A DNA stretch of 64,000 nt from Rhodanobacter sp. DHG33 (GCF_014843005.1 NZ_JACYXM010000006.1:1-64000); one strand, 5' to 3'. Shown: positions 18,238-27,837, counted from the stretch's first letter. Notes: generated from the letters alone by a model not told the origin. Made by a program: numbers and translations.

Positions 18238-19203
18238 ATGACCATGACGCAGGAACGCCGCACGCTGTATCCCGAGATCGAGCCGTACGACCGCGGCATG
18301 CTCAAGGTCTCGGAACTGCATACGCTGTATTACGAGCAGTGCGGCAACCCGGACGGCAAGCCGGTGGTGTTCCTGCATGGTGGCCCAGGTGGCGGCACCA
18401 ACCCGAAGTGCCGGCGCTTCTTCGATCCGGCGGTATACCGCATCGTGCTGTTCGACCAGCGCGGCTGCGGCCAGTCCACGCCGCATGCGGAGCTGCGCGA
18501 GAACACCACCTGGGACCTGGTCGCCGACATCGAGCGCGTGCGCGAGCACCTCGGCATCGCCCGCTGGCAGGTGTTCGGCGGTTCGTGGGGTTCCACGCTG
18601 TCGCTGGCATACGCGCAGACGCATCCGGACAAGGTCACCGAACTCGTGCTGCGCGGCATCTTCATGCTGCGCCGCTGGGAGCTGGAGTGGTTCTACCAGA
18701 AGGGTTGCGATGCGCTGTATCCCGATGCGTGGGAAACCTATCTCGCAGCGATTCCCGAGGCCGAGCGCGGCGACCTGATGAGCGCCTATCATCGCCGCCT
18801 CACCAGCGACGATCCGGCCGTGCGCGTGGCCGCGGCACGGGCATGGTCGGTGTGGGAAGGCTCCACCAGCTACCTGCAGCAGGATGCGGCGAGCATCGGT
18901 GCGCACGACGAGGACGAATTCGCGCTGGCTTTCGCGCGCATCGAATGCCACTACTTCGTCAACGGCGGTTTCTTCGCGCACGACGACCAGCTGCTGCGCA
19001 ACGTGGAGCGCATCCGCAAGATCCCCGCCGTGATCGTGCAGGGCCGCTACGACGTGGTCTGCCCGATCCGCAGCGCGTGGGACCTGCACCGCGCCTGGCC
19101 CGAGGCGGACCTGCGCATCGTGCAGGACGCGGGCCACTCGGCGTTCGAGCCGGGAAACATCCACGAACTGGTGGAAGCGACGGATCGTTTCGGTCGCCGT
19201 TGA
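18238..19203 (+). CDS. pip: Proline iminopeptidase
   Basis: A 321-residue alpha/beta hydrolase (family S33) that releases N-terminal proline from peptides in the cytoplasm. Visible features are the oxyanion region HGGPGGGTNP (about 47-56), the DQRGCGQSTPH segment typical of Pip, and the nucleophile Ser116 in GGSWGS. The acid is in GRYDVVCP and the catalytic histidine in DAGHSAFEPGN. There is no signal peptide. Two in-frame ATGs (18238 and 18244) are possible starts. A dispersed palindrome lies directly upstream. Confidence 0.95.
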   Translation: MTMTQERRTLYPEIEPYDRGMLKVSELHTLYYEQCGNPDGKPVVFLHGGPGGGTNPKCRRFFDPAVYRIVLFDQRGCGQSTPHAELRENTTWDLVADIERVREHLGIARWQVFGGSWGSTLSLAYAQTHPDKVTELVLRGIFMLRRWELEWFYQKGCDALYPDAWETYLAAIPEAERGDLMSAYHRRLTSDDPAVRVAAARAWSVWEGSTSYLQQDAASIGAHDEDEFALAFARIECHYFVNGGFFAHDDQLLRNVERIRKIPAVIVQGRYDVVCPIRSAWDLHRAWPEADLRIVQDAGHSAFEPGNIHELVEATDRFGRR

Positions 19204-19213
19204 GCCTGACATT

Positions 19214-19231
19214 CCCCCTCGCACGAGGGGG
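19214..19231. terminator. Hairpin between convergent pip and epimerase genes
   Basis: CCCCCTCG-CA-CGAGGGGG is a perfect 8-bp stem with a tight loop between two convergent stop codons. It lacks a T-tract, so its role as a bidirectional terminator is only likely. Confidence 0.4.
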
Positions 19232-19252
19232 ATCGGGCTTGCGCCGTCGAGG

Positions 19253-20104
19253 TCATCCCTTGACGGGAAACCACATGTCCGCCGTGGGCTGAAAGGCGCG
19301 CGGCGTGACGCCGAGCAGCCGCTCGAGTTCGTCGTTGTCCGCCACAAGATCGGCATCGAGCCGTGCCAGCGGGCCGCGCCATTTCGTCGGCGCGAAGCGC
19401 TGGCCCGCGTGCAGCAGCCAGGCCGGCAGCGGCACGGGCAGATTGGTATGAGGCAGCGTCCGGCGGACGCGCGTGAACATTTCGCGCGCGGTGAGCCGTT
19501 CGCCGCCGCCGATGGGCAGGATGCGCCCCGCGCTGGCGGGGCTGGCCAGCGCGGCGAGCACGGCGAGCGCGATGTCGTCGGCGTGCACCGGCTGGCGCAG
19601 CCCGCGACCCGCAGGCAGCGGGAAGACGCGCGTGCGCCAGGCGCGACGCGCGATCGGACTGAGGCTCCTGTCGAGTCCCGCGCCGTAGATCAGCGTGGGC
19701 CGCAGCACCGTCCACGGCGCGCCGTGGCGCGCGCAAGCCGCGGCCAACGCCTGCTCGCCGTCGCACAACAGTTGCGCGATGGCGCGTTCTGCGGGCACGC
19801 CGGAATCATGTTTGCTCTCGACGCTCATTGAGCTGGTGGCGATTACGCGCGGCGGCTCGCTGCCGAAGTCGGCGCGCGACAGCCACTCGGCGAACGGCAA
19901 CAGCGGGCCGAAGCTGACGATGGCGGAAGGGAGCGGCAGCTCGCGCGGCAACGCTTCGGGCAAGCTGCCCTGCAGCCAGCGCAGGCCGGGTTGCGGCGCA
20001 CGCGCGCGGCGGCTCACCGCCGTCACCATGGCTCCGTGTTCGAGCAGGCGTGGCAGGAGGAAACGGCCGATCTGGCTGCTGCCGCCAAAAACAAGAACCG
20101 TCAT
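19253..20104 (-). CDS. NAD(P)-dependent epimerase/dehydratase-like protein
   Basis: A 283-residue protein with a Rossmann N-terminus (MTVLVFGGSSQIGRFLLPRLL, GGSSQIG loop at about 7-13). It also has ATSSMSVESKHDSG, a VLRPTLIYGAGLD segment typical of extended short-chain dehydrogenases, and VHADDIALAVLAAL. The usual catalytic YxxxK is not evident, so it may bind a nucleotide without classical epimerase chemistry. Its ATG overlaps the stop of the upstream repeat protein (TGATG type overlap at 20102-20106), so the two are translationally coupled. Confidence 0.75.
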   Translation of the reverse strand: MTVLVFGGSSQIGRFLLPRLLEHGAMVTAVSRRARAPQPGLRWLQGSLPEALPRELPLPSAIVSFGPLLPFAEWLSRADFGSEPPRVIATSSMSVESKHDSGVPAERAIAQLLCDGEQALAAACARHGAPWTVLRPTLIYGAGLDRSLSPIARRAWRTRVFPLPAGRGLRQPVHADDIALAVLAALASPASAGRILPIGGGERLTAREMFTRVRRTLPHTNLPVPLPAWLLHAGQRFAPTKWRGPLARLDADLVADNDELERLLGVTPRAFQPTADMWFPVKG

Positions 20105-21813
20105 CAGGAGCCCGCTTGCAGGCGCGTGGCGAGATCGAGCACGCGCGGCAGGTTGGGTGCGAGCTTGCGCGCCTGCTGCAGCGATTGCATGGCGCCGAGG
20201 CGGTTGCCGCTCGCCAGCTGCTGGTCGGCCTGATCCAGCCAGGCGTTGGCGAGGCGTTGGCCGAGGGGCGCCTGCGACGCGTCGCCCGGTGCGAGGTCGG
20301 CGAGGTTGTCCAGCATCTGGCCGGCACGAACGAGGTCGCCCGAGCTGAGCGAGCGGTTGAACTGCTGCTGCACCGCGCCCGGCAGTGCGTGCAGGCCTTG
20401 CTGCGCGGCGGCGTTGTCGCCGTCGATGGCCAGGGCGCTGCGGTAGAGGTCGTAGGCGCAGTTGCCGGGCGGCATCATGATGTCGCCGCGTTGCGTGGCT
20501 GCCTGGGCCTGCTGCAGCAGACGGGCGATCTGCGCGCTTTGCTGCGGCGACAGGGCCGGCGGCGCGGCTTGCGCGATGTCCAGGTTGCCCCCCGCCGGCG
20601 CGGCCGCGCCAGGATGCGCCTGCATGCCCTGCAGGCGCGCGCGCGCTGCGGCGATGTCGGTGGACTTCGGCGCCAGTTCCGCGGCGCTGTCGAGCAGCTT
20701 GCCGGCCTGCGCGGCATCGCCGGCATCCATCGCTGCGCTGGCCTGCATGGTGAGCGCCTGCGCCACCTTGCCCAGCCCGGCCTGCGCCTGCGCGTTGTCG
20801 GGGCTCAGCGCCAGCGCGGCCTTGTAGTGCGCGAACGCGGTGTCGTCGCCGGGACCGGTGATGCGGCCGGCGCGCAAGGCTTCGTCGCCTTGCTGCAGGT
20901 CGGTGTCGAGTGCGGCATTGTCTTGCTGGCTGGTCTGCGCACGGGCGGCGCGCAAGGCGGGCAGGGCGGCGTTGTTGGGCTGCAGGGCGACGAGCTGCTC
21001 GATGGTGGCGTCCGCCTTCGCGCCGTCGTTCGCATCGATGGCCTTCTGCGCCTGTGCGGCCAGTGCGTCGCCCACCTGATCCAGCCCATGCTGCGCTACC
21101 GCGTTGCCGGGATCGGCGGTGAGCACCTGCCGGTACAGTGCGCCGGCGCCGTGGTCGCCGCCGTACTGGCCGGCGGCAAAAGCCTGCTGCGCCTGATCCA
21201 CCAGGGTCGAAACCTGCACTTCGGACGCGCGCTTGGTGGCGATCATGCGGTCGAGCTTGTCCACGTCGCTGCCGCCGCCCAGCAGTTCTCGCGCCACCGC
21301 GGCCTTTTGCGCGGCCACATCGAGCTGGCCGGCCTGCATGGCGGCGTCGGCCTGCGAAAGCTCGGCCATGCCGACCTGGTGCAGGCCGTTGCGCGCGACG
21401 TCGTTGTCCGGCTCCAGCGCCACCGCGGCCTGAAACAGTTCGCGCGCGCTGGTGCCGTCGTTGCCGTCCAGCTTGCCGGCCGCCAGCGCCTGTTGCGCAC
21501 GGCCGAGCACGTCGTTGAGTTCGGTGCGCGGCAGCAGGCTGTTGCTCAGGAAGCCCCGCCCGTACCACATCGCGGCCGCCACACAGATCACGAGCAAGAC
21601 CAGCGGCACCAGCCAGCCGCGACGCTTTCGCTGTTGCGGCGCGGACGCGCGCGCGTTGCGCGGCTCGATCGGCATCGACGGCAGGTCGTCGCGCGGCGGC
21701 GGGTCGCGCAGCGTTGCGCGGTCGGGCGGCGCGTCGAGCTGGTCGAGGTTGCCCAGCGTGGGCTCGGTGCGTCCGCGGTGGTCGGATTCGTGCTGGTCGC
21801 GGCGTCCGCTCAT
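20104..21813 (-). CDS. Membrane-anchored protein with tandem TPR-like repeats
   Basis: The 569-residue product has a charged, proline-rich cytoplasmic N-terminus (about 1-66), one transmembrane helix (about 67-85), and a large alanine/glutamine-rich periplasmic part. Four imperfect units begin near residues 105, 208, 309 and 436. Each follows the pattern AxxALxAG...GxxxAxxxYxxALxxxPxNxxAxxGLxxV and is followed by a second helical segment. They look like paired tetratricopeptide repeats, suggesting a scaffold. Function unknown. The ATG at 21813 (MSGRRDQHES) is preferred, because the longer frame runs into dispersed repeats. The stop overlaps the start of the downstream epimerase-like gene. Confidence 0.72.
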   Translation of the reverse strand: MSGRRDQHESDHRGRTEPTLGNLDQLDAPPDRATLRDPPPRDDLPSMPIEPRNARASAPQQRKRRGWLVPLVLLVICVAAAMWYGRGFLSNSLLPRTELNDVLGRAQQALAAGKLDGNDGTSARELFQAAVALEPDNDVARNGLHQVGMAELSQADAAMQAGQLDVAAQKAAVARELLGGGSDVDKLDRMIATKRASEVQVSTLVDQAQQAFAAGQYGGDHGAGALYRQVLTADPGNAVAQHGLDQVGDALAAQAQKAIDANDGAKADATIEQLVALQPNNAALPALRAARAQTSQQDNAALDTDLQQGDEALRAGRITGPGDDTAFAHYKAALALSPDNAQAQAGLGKVAQALTMQASAAMDAGDAAQAGKLLDSAAELAPKSTDIAAARARLQGMQAHPGAAAPAGGNLDIAQAAPPALSPQQSAQIARLLQQAQAATQRGDIMMPPGNCAYDLYRSALAIDGDNAAAQQGLHALPGAVQQQFNRSLSSGDLVRAGQMLDNLADLAPGDASQAPLGQRLANAWLDQADQQLASGNRLGAMQSLQQARKLAPNLPRVLDLATRLQAGS

Positions 21814-21843
21814 GGAAATTGACAGTTCATGTAAATCATTGAG

Positions 21844-22016
21844 AAGTGCGGCCCTGGATGGCCGCCCGTTTGACTCTCGCGATCTAAGGACGATCGCAAA
21901 AAAACCGAGTGCGGCCATGAACGGCCGTCCGTTGGATTCCCGCGGTCAGGGGCGATCGCCAGGAGGTTCCGGGAGGCGCGACATCAAAGGCCGCCCGTCC
22001 ATTCCTGGGGTCGGGG
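21844..22016 (-). repeat. Cluster of dispersed palindromic repeats, copies C1-C3
   Basis: On the minus strand at least two full units (21844-21899 and 21907-21960) and one partial unit (21985-22016) carry the same plan as copies A and B: a GCGATC...GATCGC-type stem, AATCAAA-like spacer, then a GGCGGCC...GGCCGC palindrome and ACT. The cluster fills the gap between relA and the TPR-like gene, both read on the minus strand. Confidence 0.72.
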
Positions 22017-22086
22017 ATGGCCACAGGGAGCGTGTTGCAGCTTAGCATCGCGTCGCCGCGCCGCCGCGCCGTGCCGGAACGGGCGT

Positions 22087-24228
22087 TCAGGATGCGCGCG
22101 CACCACCGATGCGGCGCGCTTCCAGCACGTTCGGCAGCGCCAGCAGGCGGCCGAGCAGGGTGGAGAGCTGCTCGAAGTCGCGCACGCGCAGGGCGAAGTG
22201 CATTTCCACCTCGCCGCTCTTGGCGATGGCCCGGCTGGACGAGGCGAGGATGGGCGTGCCGACGTTGCTGATCACGCCGGCGACGTCCTTCTGCAAGCCC
22301 TTGCGGTCGTAGCCGCGCAGCTCGACGTCCACCTCGTAAGCCTGTGCATGCGCCTTGCCCCAGGTCACTTCGATCACGCGGTCGGGGTCGCGCCGCGCGA
22401 GCCGCGCGAGGCTGGCGCAGTCGGCGCGATGCACCGACACGCCGCGGCCGCGGGTGATGAAGCCGCGCACCGGGTCGCCCGGCAGCGGCTGGCAACAGCG
22501 CGCCAGCGTGGTGAGCAGGTTGCCGATGCCCTCGATGCTGAGTGCGCCGGGATCGCGCGTGGGGGCGGGCCGCGCAGCCGCGGTCGGCACGATGGCTTCG
22601 TCGCTTTCCGGCGGTTGTGCCGCTTCCTGCAGCGCACGCGCAATCTGGCCCGCGCTGATTTCGTTGAGCGCGAGCGCGACCAGCAATTCGTCGAGGGTCT
22701 TGAGGTGGAAATGCGCCGGCAGTTTCGCCAGCTCGACCTCGGGCAGGGCGAGGCGCTTCAGTTCGCGCTCGAACATCGCGCGTCCCACCGCGAGGTTGGC
22801 GTCGTGCGCCAGCTTGCGGAACCAGGCGCGCACCTTGTCGCGCGCCCGCGAACTGTTGAGGTAGCCGTGGTGCGGCGACAGCCAGTCGCGGCTGGGCTCG
22901 GCCTGCTTCGCGGTGAGGATCTCCACGCGGTCGCCGCTCTGCGGCTGGTAGGTGAGCGGCACGATGCGGCCGTTGACCTTGGCGCCGCGGCAGCGGTGCC
23001 CCACCTCGGTGTGCACGTGGTAGGCGAAGTCCAGCACGGTGCCGCCGTGCGGCAGGTCCACCACTTCGCCGCGCGGCGTGAGCAGGTAGACGCGGTCCTC
23101 CATCAGCTCGGTGCGCAGGTCGGCGGCCAGCTTGCCTTCGTCTTCGGCGCGCGTGTCCAGCAGCTTGCGCATCCAGGCGACCTTGGCCTCGAACTCGGCG
23201 TCGGCGCCGCCGCCTTCCTTGTAGCGCCAGTGCGCGGCCACGCCGAGCTCGTTGGCGCGGTGCATCTCGTGGGTGCGGATCTGCACTTCCAGCGTCTTGT
23301 CGCGCGGGCCGATCACCGCGGTGTGCAGCGAGCGGTAACCGTTGCCCTTGGGGCGCGCGAGGTAGTCGTCGAACTCGCGCGGCAGGTGCGGCCACAGCGT
23401 GTGCACCACGCCCAGCGCCGCGTAGCAGTCGGCCACGCTGTCGACCAGCACGCGCACCGCGCGGATGTCGTACAGCTCGGCGAATTCCACGCCCTTTTTC
23501 TGCATCTTCTTCCAGATGGAATAGATGTGCTTCGGCCGCCCCGCCAGTTCGGCACGGATGCCGGCGGCTTCGAGCGAGCGCCCGAGTTCGTCCAGCGATT
23601 CGCGGATGAAGGTCTCGCGGTCGGTGCGGCGTTCGTCGAGCAGCTTGGCGATGCGCTTGTAGACGTCAGGCTGCAGATGGCGGAAGGCGAGATCCTCCAG
23701 CTCCCACTTCAGCTGCCAGATGCCGAGGCGGTTGGCCAGCGGCGCGTGGATGTCGCGGGTGAGCCGCGCCAGTTCGGTACGCTCGGCCTCGGGCAGCGAT
23801 GCCGCCGCGCGCAGGCGCGCGAGCTGGCGCGCCAGCAGCACGAACACCACGCGCAGGTCGCGGATGATCGCCAGCAGCAGTCGGCGCAGGCCCTCGGAGC
23901 CGCCGCCCTGGGTGCGCTGCGCGTGCAGGGCCCACACCTGTTCGGCGGCCTGCTGGCCTTCCACCAGGCGGCGCACCTCGTCCGACAGGCGGGGCGCCTC
24001 GGCTTTCCACAGAGCCGGGTCGACGCGCGACAACGCGAACCACAGCGCGGCCGCCTGCGTGGGCTCGTCGCAGCCGAGCATCGCCAGCAGCCCGAGCACG
24101 TCGGCGCATTCGGCCTGGTCGACGGCGCGCGCCAGGCAGGCTTCCACCGCTGCGTTCAGTGCAGGCGGCAGCGCGCCGGCGCGGTCGCGCCAGGCTTGCA
24201 GGCGGGCGGGTGGCGTAGGCGTGGTCAT
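22087..24228 (-). CDS. relA: (p)ppGpp synthetase RelA
   Basis: Makes the alarmone (p)ppGpp on ribosomes during amino-acid starvation. The 713 residues carry a degenerate N-terminal HD hydrolase region and a synthetase domain with RPKHIYSIWKKMQKK, YDIRAVRVLV and HLPREFDDYLARPKGNGYRSLHTAV. The EFDD motif is the RelA-type ExDD, not the SpoT RxKD. TGS (YLLTPRGEVVDLPHGGTVLDFAYHVH) and C-terminal ACT (DVELRGYDRKGLQKDVAGVISN) domains follow. The ATG at 24228 (MTTPTPPARL) is chosen over a longer frame with non-family sequence. Confidence 0.95.
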   Translation of the reverse strand: MTTPTPPARLQAWRDRAGALPPALNAAVEACLARAVDQAECADVLGLLAMLGCDEPTQAAALWFALSRVDPALWKAEAPRLSDEVRRLVEGQQAAEQVWALHAQRTQGGGSEGLRRLLLAIIRDLRVVFVLLARQLARLRAAASLPEAERTELARLTRDIHAPLANRLGIWQLKWELEDLAFRHLQPDVYKRIAKLLDERRTDRETFIRESLDELGRSLEAAGIRAELAGRPKHIYSIWKKMQKKGVEFAELYDIRAVRVLVDSVADCYAALGVVHTLWPHLPREFDDYLARPKGNGYRSLHTAVIGPRDKTLEVQIRTHEMHRANELGVAAHWRYKEGGGADAEFEAKVAWMRKLLDTRAEDEGKLAADLRTELMEDRVYLLTPRGEVVDLPHGGTVLDFAYHVHTEVGHRCRGAKVNGRIVPLTYQPQSGDRVEILTAKQAEPSRDWLSPHHGYLNSSRARDKVRAWFRKLAHDANLAVGRAMFERELKRLALPEVELAKLPAHFHLKTLDELLVALALNEISAGQIARALQEAAQPPESDEAIVPTAAARPAPTRDPGALSIEGIGNLLTTLARCCQPLPGDPVRGFITRGRGVSVHRADCASLARLARRDPDRVIEVTWGKAHAQAYEVDVELRGYDRKGLQKDVAGVISNVGTPILASSSRAIAKSGEVEMHFALRVRDFEQLSTLLGRLLALPNVLEARRIGGARAS

Positions 24229-24342
24229 GGCCGGAAGCGCATCGGGGATGATCCATTCTAGGTGGATCGATGGCGCTTGGCTTGGCCGCCCTGCGGCCGC
24301 AGAATCGCGCGGGTTCCCTTTCGGTTGCGGCAGGTCCTCTCC

Positions 24343-24555
24343 GTGCGCTGGTTTCGATCCCTGCTGGCCGTCGCGCTGGCTGCTGGCCTCACCCTGTTCG
24401 GGGCATGGCTGCTGATGGCGTGGAGCGACGCGGGTGCGCCGTCGCTGCGCGATGTCACGCAGCAGCACCCCATGATGGGGGCCGCCTTCGGTCTGCTGTC
24501 GATCCTGGCCGTGGTGGTGCCGGCGCTGCAGCGGCGCCGGCGCAAGCCGCGCTGA
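24343..24555 (+). CDS. Small membrane protein of unknown function
   Basis: About 70 residues from a GTG at 24343, with two hydrophobic helices (SLLAVALAAGLTLFGAWLLMAW and GAAFGLLSILAVVVPAL) and an Arg/Lys-rich tail (QRRRRKPR). A GCAGG stretch lies upstream of the GTG; a longer start at 24262 would add a basic, non-hydrophobic stretch. It is divergent from relA. I do not recognise it, and it could be spurious. Confidence 0.5.
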   Translation: MRWFRSLLAVALAAGLTLFGAWLLMAWSDAGAPSLRDVTQQHPMMGAAFGLLSILAVVVPALQRRRRKPR

Positions 24556-24607
24556 CCCATCGTTCCAGGCTTAACTCGACCTGCGGCCCGGGGGCCGCTG
24601 GCCGGAG

Positions 24608-26251
24608 TCAGGACAGGTTGGGCGGAAACGCTTCGCGCAGCTCGTTCACCAGTACGCGCTCGTTCTCCGAGTAGTCGATCGGCACCGAGACCAGGTGCAC
24701 GCCGCCGGCCTGGAAGGCGGCCTCCAGCGTGGGCGCGAACTGCGCGATGTCGTCGACGCGATGCCCCTGGCAGCCGAATGCGCGCGCATACAGCTCGAAG
24801 TCGGGATTGCCGAAGGTCATGCCGTAGTCGGCGAAGCCGTCCACCGCCTGCTTCCAGCGGATCATGCCGTAGGCGTTGTCCTGCAGGATCAGCACCACCA
24901 GGTTGAGCTTGAGGCGCACCGCCGTCTCCATCTCCTGGTCGTTCATCATGAAGCCGCCGTCGCCGCACACGGCCAGCACGCGGCGGTCCGGGTACAGCAT
25001 CGAGGCCATCATCGCCGAGGGCAGGCCGGCGCCCATGGTGGCCAGCGCGTTGTCCAGCAGCAGGGTGTTGGCGACCTGGGTGCGGTAGTTGCGCGCGAAC
25101 CAGATCTTGTACATGCCGTTGTCCAGCGCCACGATGCCGTCGGACGGCATCACCGCGCGCACGTCGCGCACGATGCGTTGCGGAGTGAAGCGGTCTTCGT
25201 CCGCGCGGTCAGCGAGGTGGGCGAGGATGCCTTCGCGCAGCGGCAGCAGCGCCTTGGCGTTCGGCACCTGGCCCTCGATGCGGTCGGCCAGCAGCGCCAG
25301 CGAGCGACCCATGTCGCCCACGACCTCGGCCTGCGGGAAGTACACCTGCTCCACGCTCGCCGGCTGGTAGCCGACGTGAATCACGGTGGGGCCGCCGGGG
25401 CGCATCACGAAGGGCGGCTTCTCGATGGTGTCGTGGCCGATGGTGATGATGACGTCGGCGCGGTCGATCGCCTCGTGCACGTAGTCGCGCTCGCTCAGCG
25501 CCGCGGTGCCCATGTACAGGCCGGAGCCGCCGGCTACCGAGCCCTTGCCCATCTGCGTGGTGAAGAACGGTATGCCGGCCCGCAGCACGAAGCGCGACAG
25601 CGCCTCGCTGGACGCCGGCCGCGAGGCCGCCGCGCCGAGCATCACCAGCGGCCGCTTAGCGGCGCGGATCAGCGCGGCGGCGCGATCCAGCGCCTCGGCG
25701 CCCGCCACCGGTACCTCCGGCGCATGCGGCGGCACCAATGGCACCGGATCGCATTCCATGCCGGCGATGTCCTCGGGCAGCTCCAGCAGCACCGGACCGG
25801 GACGTCCTTCCTGCGCCATGCGGAAGGCGTCGCGCACCAAGGTGGGAATGGTGGTCGGCGACACGATCTGCCGCGCCGACTTGGTCAGCGGCTTCATGGT
25901 GTTGACGATGTCGACGATCTGGAACTGCGCCTGCCGGCTCGAGCGGATGCCCTTCTGCCCGGTCAGGATGATCATCGGCATCGCGCCGAGAAAGGCATAG
26001 GCGGCGCCGGTGGTGAAGTTGAGCGCGCCCGGCCCCAGCGTGCTGATGCACACGCCAGGCTTGCCGGTGAGCCGCCCATAGGTGGCGGCCATGAAGGCCG
26101 CCGCCTGTTCGTGGCGGGTGATCACCAGCTCGATGGAGGAGTGCCGCAACGATTCCACCACGTCGAGGTTTTCCTCGCCGGGTATGCCGAAGATGCGCTC
26201 CACGCCCTCGTTCTCCAGCGCGGCTACCAGCAGGTCGGATCCCTTGGTCAT
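24608..26251 (-). CDS. ThDP-dependent enzyme, acetolactate synthase-like; possible 2-oxoglutarate decarboxylase
   Basis: A 547-residue thiamine-diphosphate enzyme. The N-terminal PYR domain carries the catalytic Glu of RHEQAAAFMAATYGRLTGKPGV, with GPGALNFTTG following. The C-terminal PP domain has the ThDP/Mg motif GDGGFMMNDQEME...LQDNAYGMIRW. Such proteins are usually annotated as acetolactate synthase large subunits, yet no small subunit or ilv gene adjoins it. Its neighbour is a succinate-semialdehyde dehydrogenase. In Synechococcus a protein very similar at the N-terminus (GVE.IFG.PGEENLDV) is 2-oxoglutarate decarboxylase paired with such a dehydrogenase. Both readings remain open. Start ATG 26251; an in-frame GTG at 26266 is possible. 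Confidence 0.8.
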   Translation of the reverse strand: MTKGSDLLVAALENEGVERIFGIPGEENLDVVESLRHSSIELVITRHEQAAAFMAATYGRLTGKPGVCISTLGPGALNFTTGAAYAFLGAMPMIILTGQKGIRSSRQAQFQIVDIVNTMKPLTKSARQIVSPTTIPTLVRDAFRMAQEGRPGPVLLELPEDIAGMECDPVPLVPPHAPEVPVAGAEALDRAAALIRAAKRPLVMLGAAASRPASSEALSRFVLRAGIPFFTTQMGKGSVAGGSGLYMGTAALSERDYVHEAIDRADVIITIGHDTIEKPPFVMRPGGPTVIHVGYQPASVEQVYFPQAEVVGDMGRSLALLADRIEGQVPNAKALLPLREGILAHLADRADEDRFTPQRIVRDVRAVMPSDGIVALDNGMYKIWFARNYRTQVANTLLLDNALATMGAGLPSAMMASMLYPDRRVLAVCGDGGFMMNDQEMETAVRLKLNLVVLILQDNAYGMIRWKQAVDGFADYGMTFGNPDFELYARAFGCQGHRVDDIAQFAPTLEAAFQAGGVHLVSVPIDYSENERVLVNELREAFPPNLS

Positions 26252-26306
26252 GTCGTGACGTTCCACAGGTTGATTACGCGATGGTGTGTCGATTGCGCGG
26301 TCGTGT

Positions 26307-27713
26307 TCAGAGACGGTCCACCCACACGGTCTGCGCGTTGACGAATTCGCGCAGGCCGAAGTGCGACAGCTCGCGGCCGAAGCCGCTGTGCTTCACGCCG
26401 CCGATCGGCACGCGCGGGTCCGAGGCGGACCAGCCGTTGATGAACACGCCGCCGGTCACCAGCCGCCGCGCCAGTTGCCTGCCGCGCTCGACGTCGCCGG
26501 TCCACAGGTTGCCGCTGAGTCCGTAGTCGCTCTGGTTGGCCAGTTCCACCGCGTGGTCGGCGTCGCGCGCGACAATGATCGCGCCCACCGGGCCGAAGGT
26601 CTCGGCATCGAACACCGGCATGCCGGGTTTGACGTCGGCGAGCACGGTGGGTGCGTAGAAGAAGCCCTCGCGGTCCAGCCGCTGGCCGCCGAGCAGCACC
26701 TTGGCGCCGGCTTTCACGCTGTCGGTCACCTGCTGGTGCAACTGTTCCAGCAAGTCGAGGCGAGCCATCGGGCCGACCTGGGTGGCCGCGTCGCGGCCAT
26801 CACCCACCACCAGCGCCTTGGTGTGCTCGACGAAGGCTTGGGTGAAGCGTTCCAGCACGGCTTGCTCGACGATCATGCGCTTGGCCGCGATGCACACCTG
26901 GCCGGCGTTCTGGAAGCGCGCGGCTACGGCGATCTCGGCGGCCTTCTCCACGTCGGCGTCGGCGAGCACGATGAAGGGATCGGAGCCGCCCAGTTCCAGC
27001 ACCACTTTCTTGATTGCCTGGCCGGCCTGGCCGGCGATGGTGCGGCCGGCGCCCACGCTGCCGGTGACGGTGACCGCCGTGACGCGCGGATCGGCGATCG
27101 CGGTGGCGCTCTGCGCACGGGTGAGGTGGGCGGTGATGAAGGCGTCCTCGGGCAGACCGGCGGCGCGCCAGGCTTCGTCCAGCAGCTCGGCACAGCCCAC
27201 CACGTTCTCGGCCGGCTTCAGCAGGAAGGCGTTGCCGCCCATCAGGATCGGCACCGCGGCACGCATCGCCTGCCAGTAGGGGAAGTTCCAGGGCATCACG
27301 CCGAGCACCACGCCCAGCGGCAGGTAGGAGACGTAAGCCTTGCCGTCCGGCACCTCGGTGGGTTCGTCGGCCAGCAGGCGCGGGCCGTGGTCGGCGTACC
27401 ACTCGCATAGGTGCGCGCACTTCTCGACTTCGGCGCGCATGTCGCGCAACGGCTTGCCCATCTCGGCGGTGGCCATCGCCGCCATCGCTTCGCTGCGCTG
27501 GCGTAGCGAAGCAGCCATCGCGCGCAGCACCGCCGCGCGTTGCGCCAGGGTGGCGCCGCTCCAGCGCGCAAAGCCGGCTTGCGCGCGGTCGAGCAGTGGC
27601 CCCAGTGCAGCGTCGGCAAGGAAGGGGCGTTCGGCGATCAGCTTGCCGGTGGCAGGGTCGCGCGATACCGAAACGGTGTCGGCTGTGGTCGGACGGGTGG
27701 AGTCGGCGGGCAT
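26307..27713 (-). CDS. Succinate-semialdehyde dehydrogenase (NAD(P)+)
   Basis: A 468-residue aldehyde dehydrogenase. Motifs: the NAD-binding GVVLGVMPWNFPYWQAMR, VTGSVGAGRTI, the general base in VLELGGSDPF, and the nucleophile in FQNAGQVCIAAKR. The short length and FQN.GQVC context match the YneI/Sad type that oxidises succinate semialdehyde to succinate. Located 55 bp upstream of the decarboxylase-like gene on the same strand, it could complete a 2-oxoglutarate-to-succinate bypass or serve GABA breakdown. Start at 27713 (MPADSTRP). Confidence 0.88.
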   Translation of the reverse strand: MPADSTRPTTADTVSVSRDPATGKLIAERPFLADAALGPLLDRAQAGFARWSGATLAQRAAVLRAMAASLRQRSEAMAAMATAEMGKPLRDMRAEVEKCAHLCEWYADHGPRLLADEPTEVPDGKAYVSYLPLGVVLGVMPWNFPYWQAMRAAVPILMGGNAFLLKPAENVVGCAELLDEAWRAAGLPEDAFITAHLTRAQSATAIADPRVTAVTVTGSVGAGRTIAGQAGQAIKKVVLELGGSDPFIVLADADVEKAAEIAVAARFQNAGQVCIAAKRMIVEQAVLERFTQAFVEHTKALVVGDGRDAATQVGPMARLDLLEQLHQQVTDSVKAGAKVLLGGQRLDREGFFYAPTVLADVKPGMPVFDAETFGPVGAIIVARDADHAVELANQSDYGLSGNLWTGDVERGRQLARRLVTGGVFINGWSASDPRVPIGGVKHSGFGRELSHFGLREFVNAQTVWVDRL

Positions 27714-27837
27714 GGATGGCTTCCTCGTGAGTACGTGGCCGGCACGCTGCGCGGTCGATGCGCGAAACATGGACCTGTGCGCCTGCGGGAACAAGACGGG
27801 TGGCGATCCTGGGTGCCGTACCACCAGTCTCGCCAGG

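Noticed and set aside
24608-26251. Anabolic acetolactate synthase of the ilv pathway
   Set aside because: No ilvN/ilvH small subunit, ilvC or leader adjoins it, and the neighbour is a semialdehyde dehydrogenase, so a simple ilvB call was not made.
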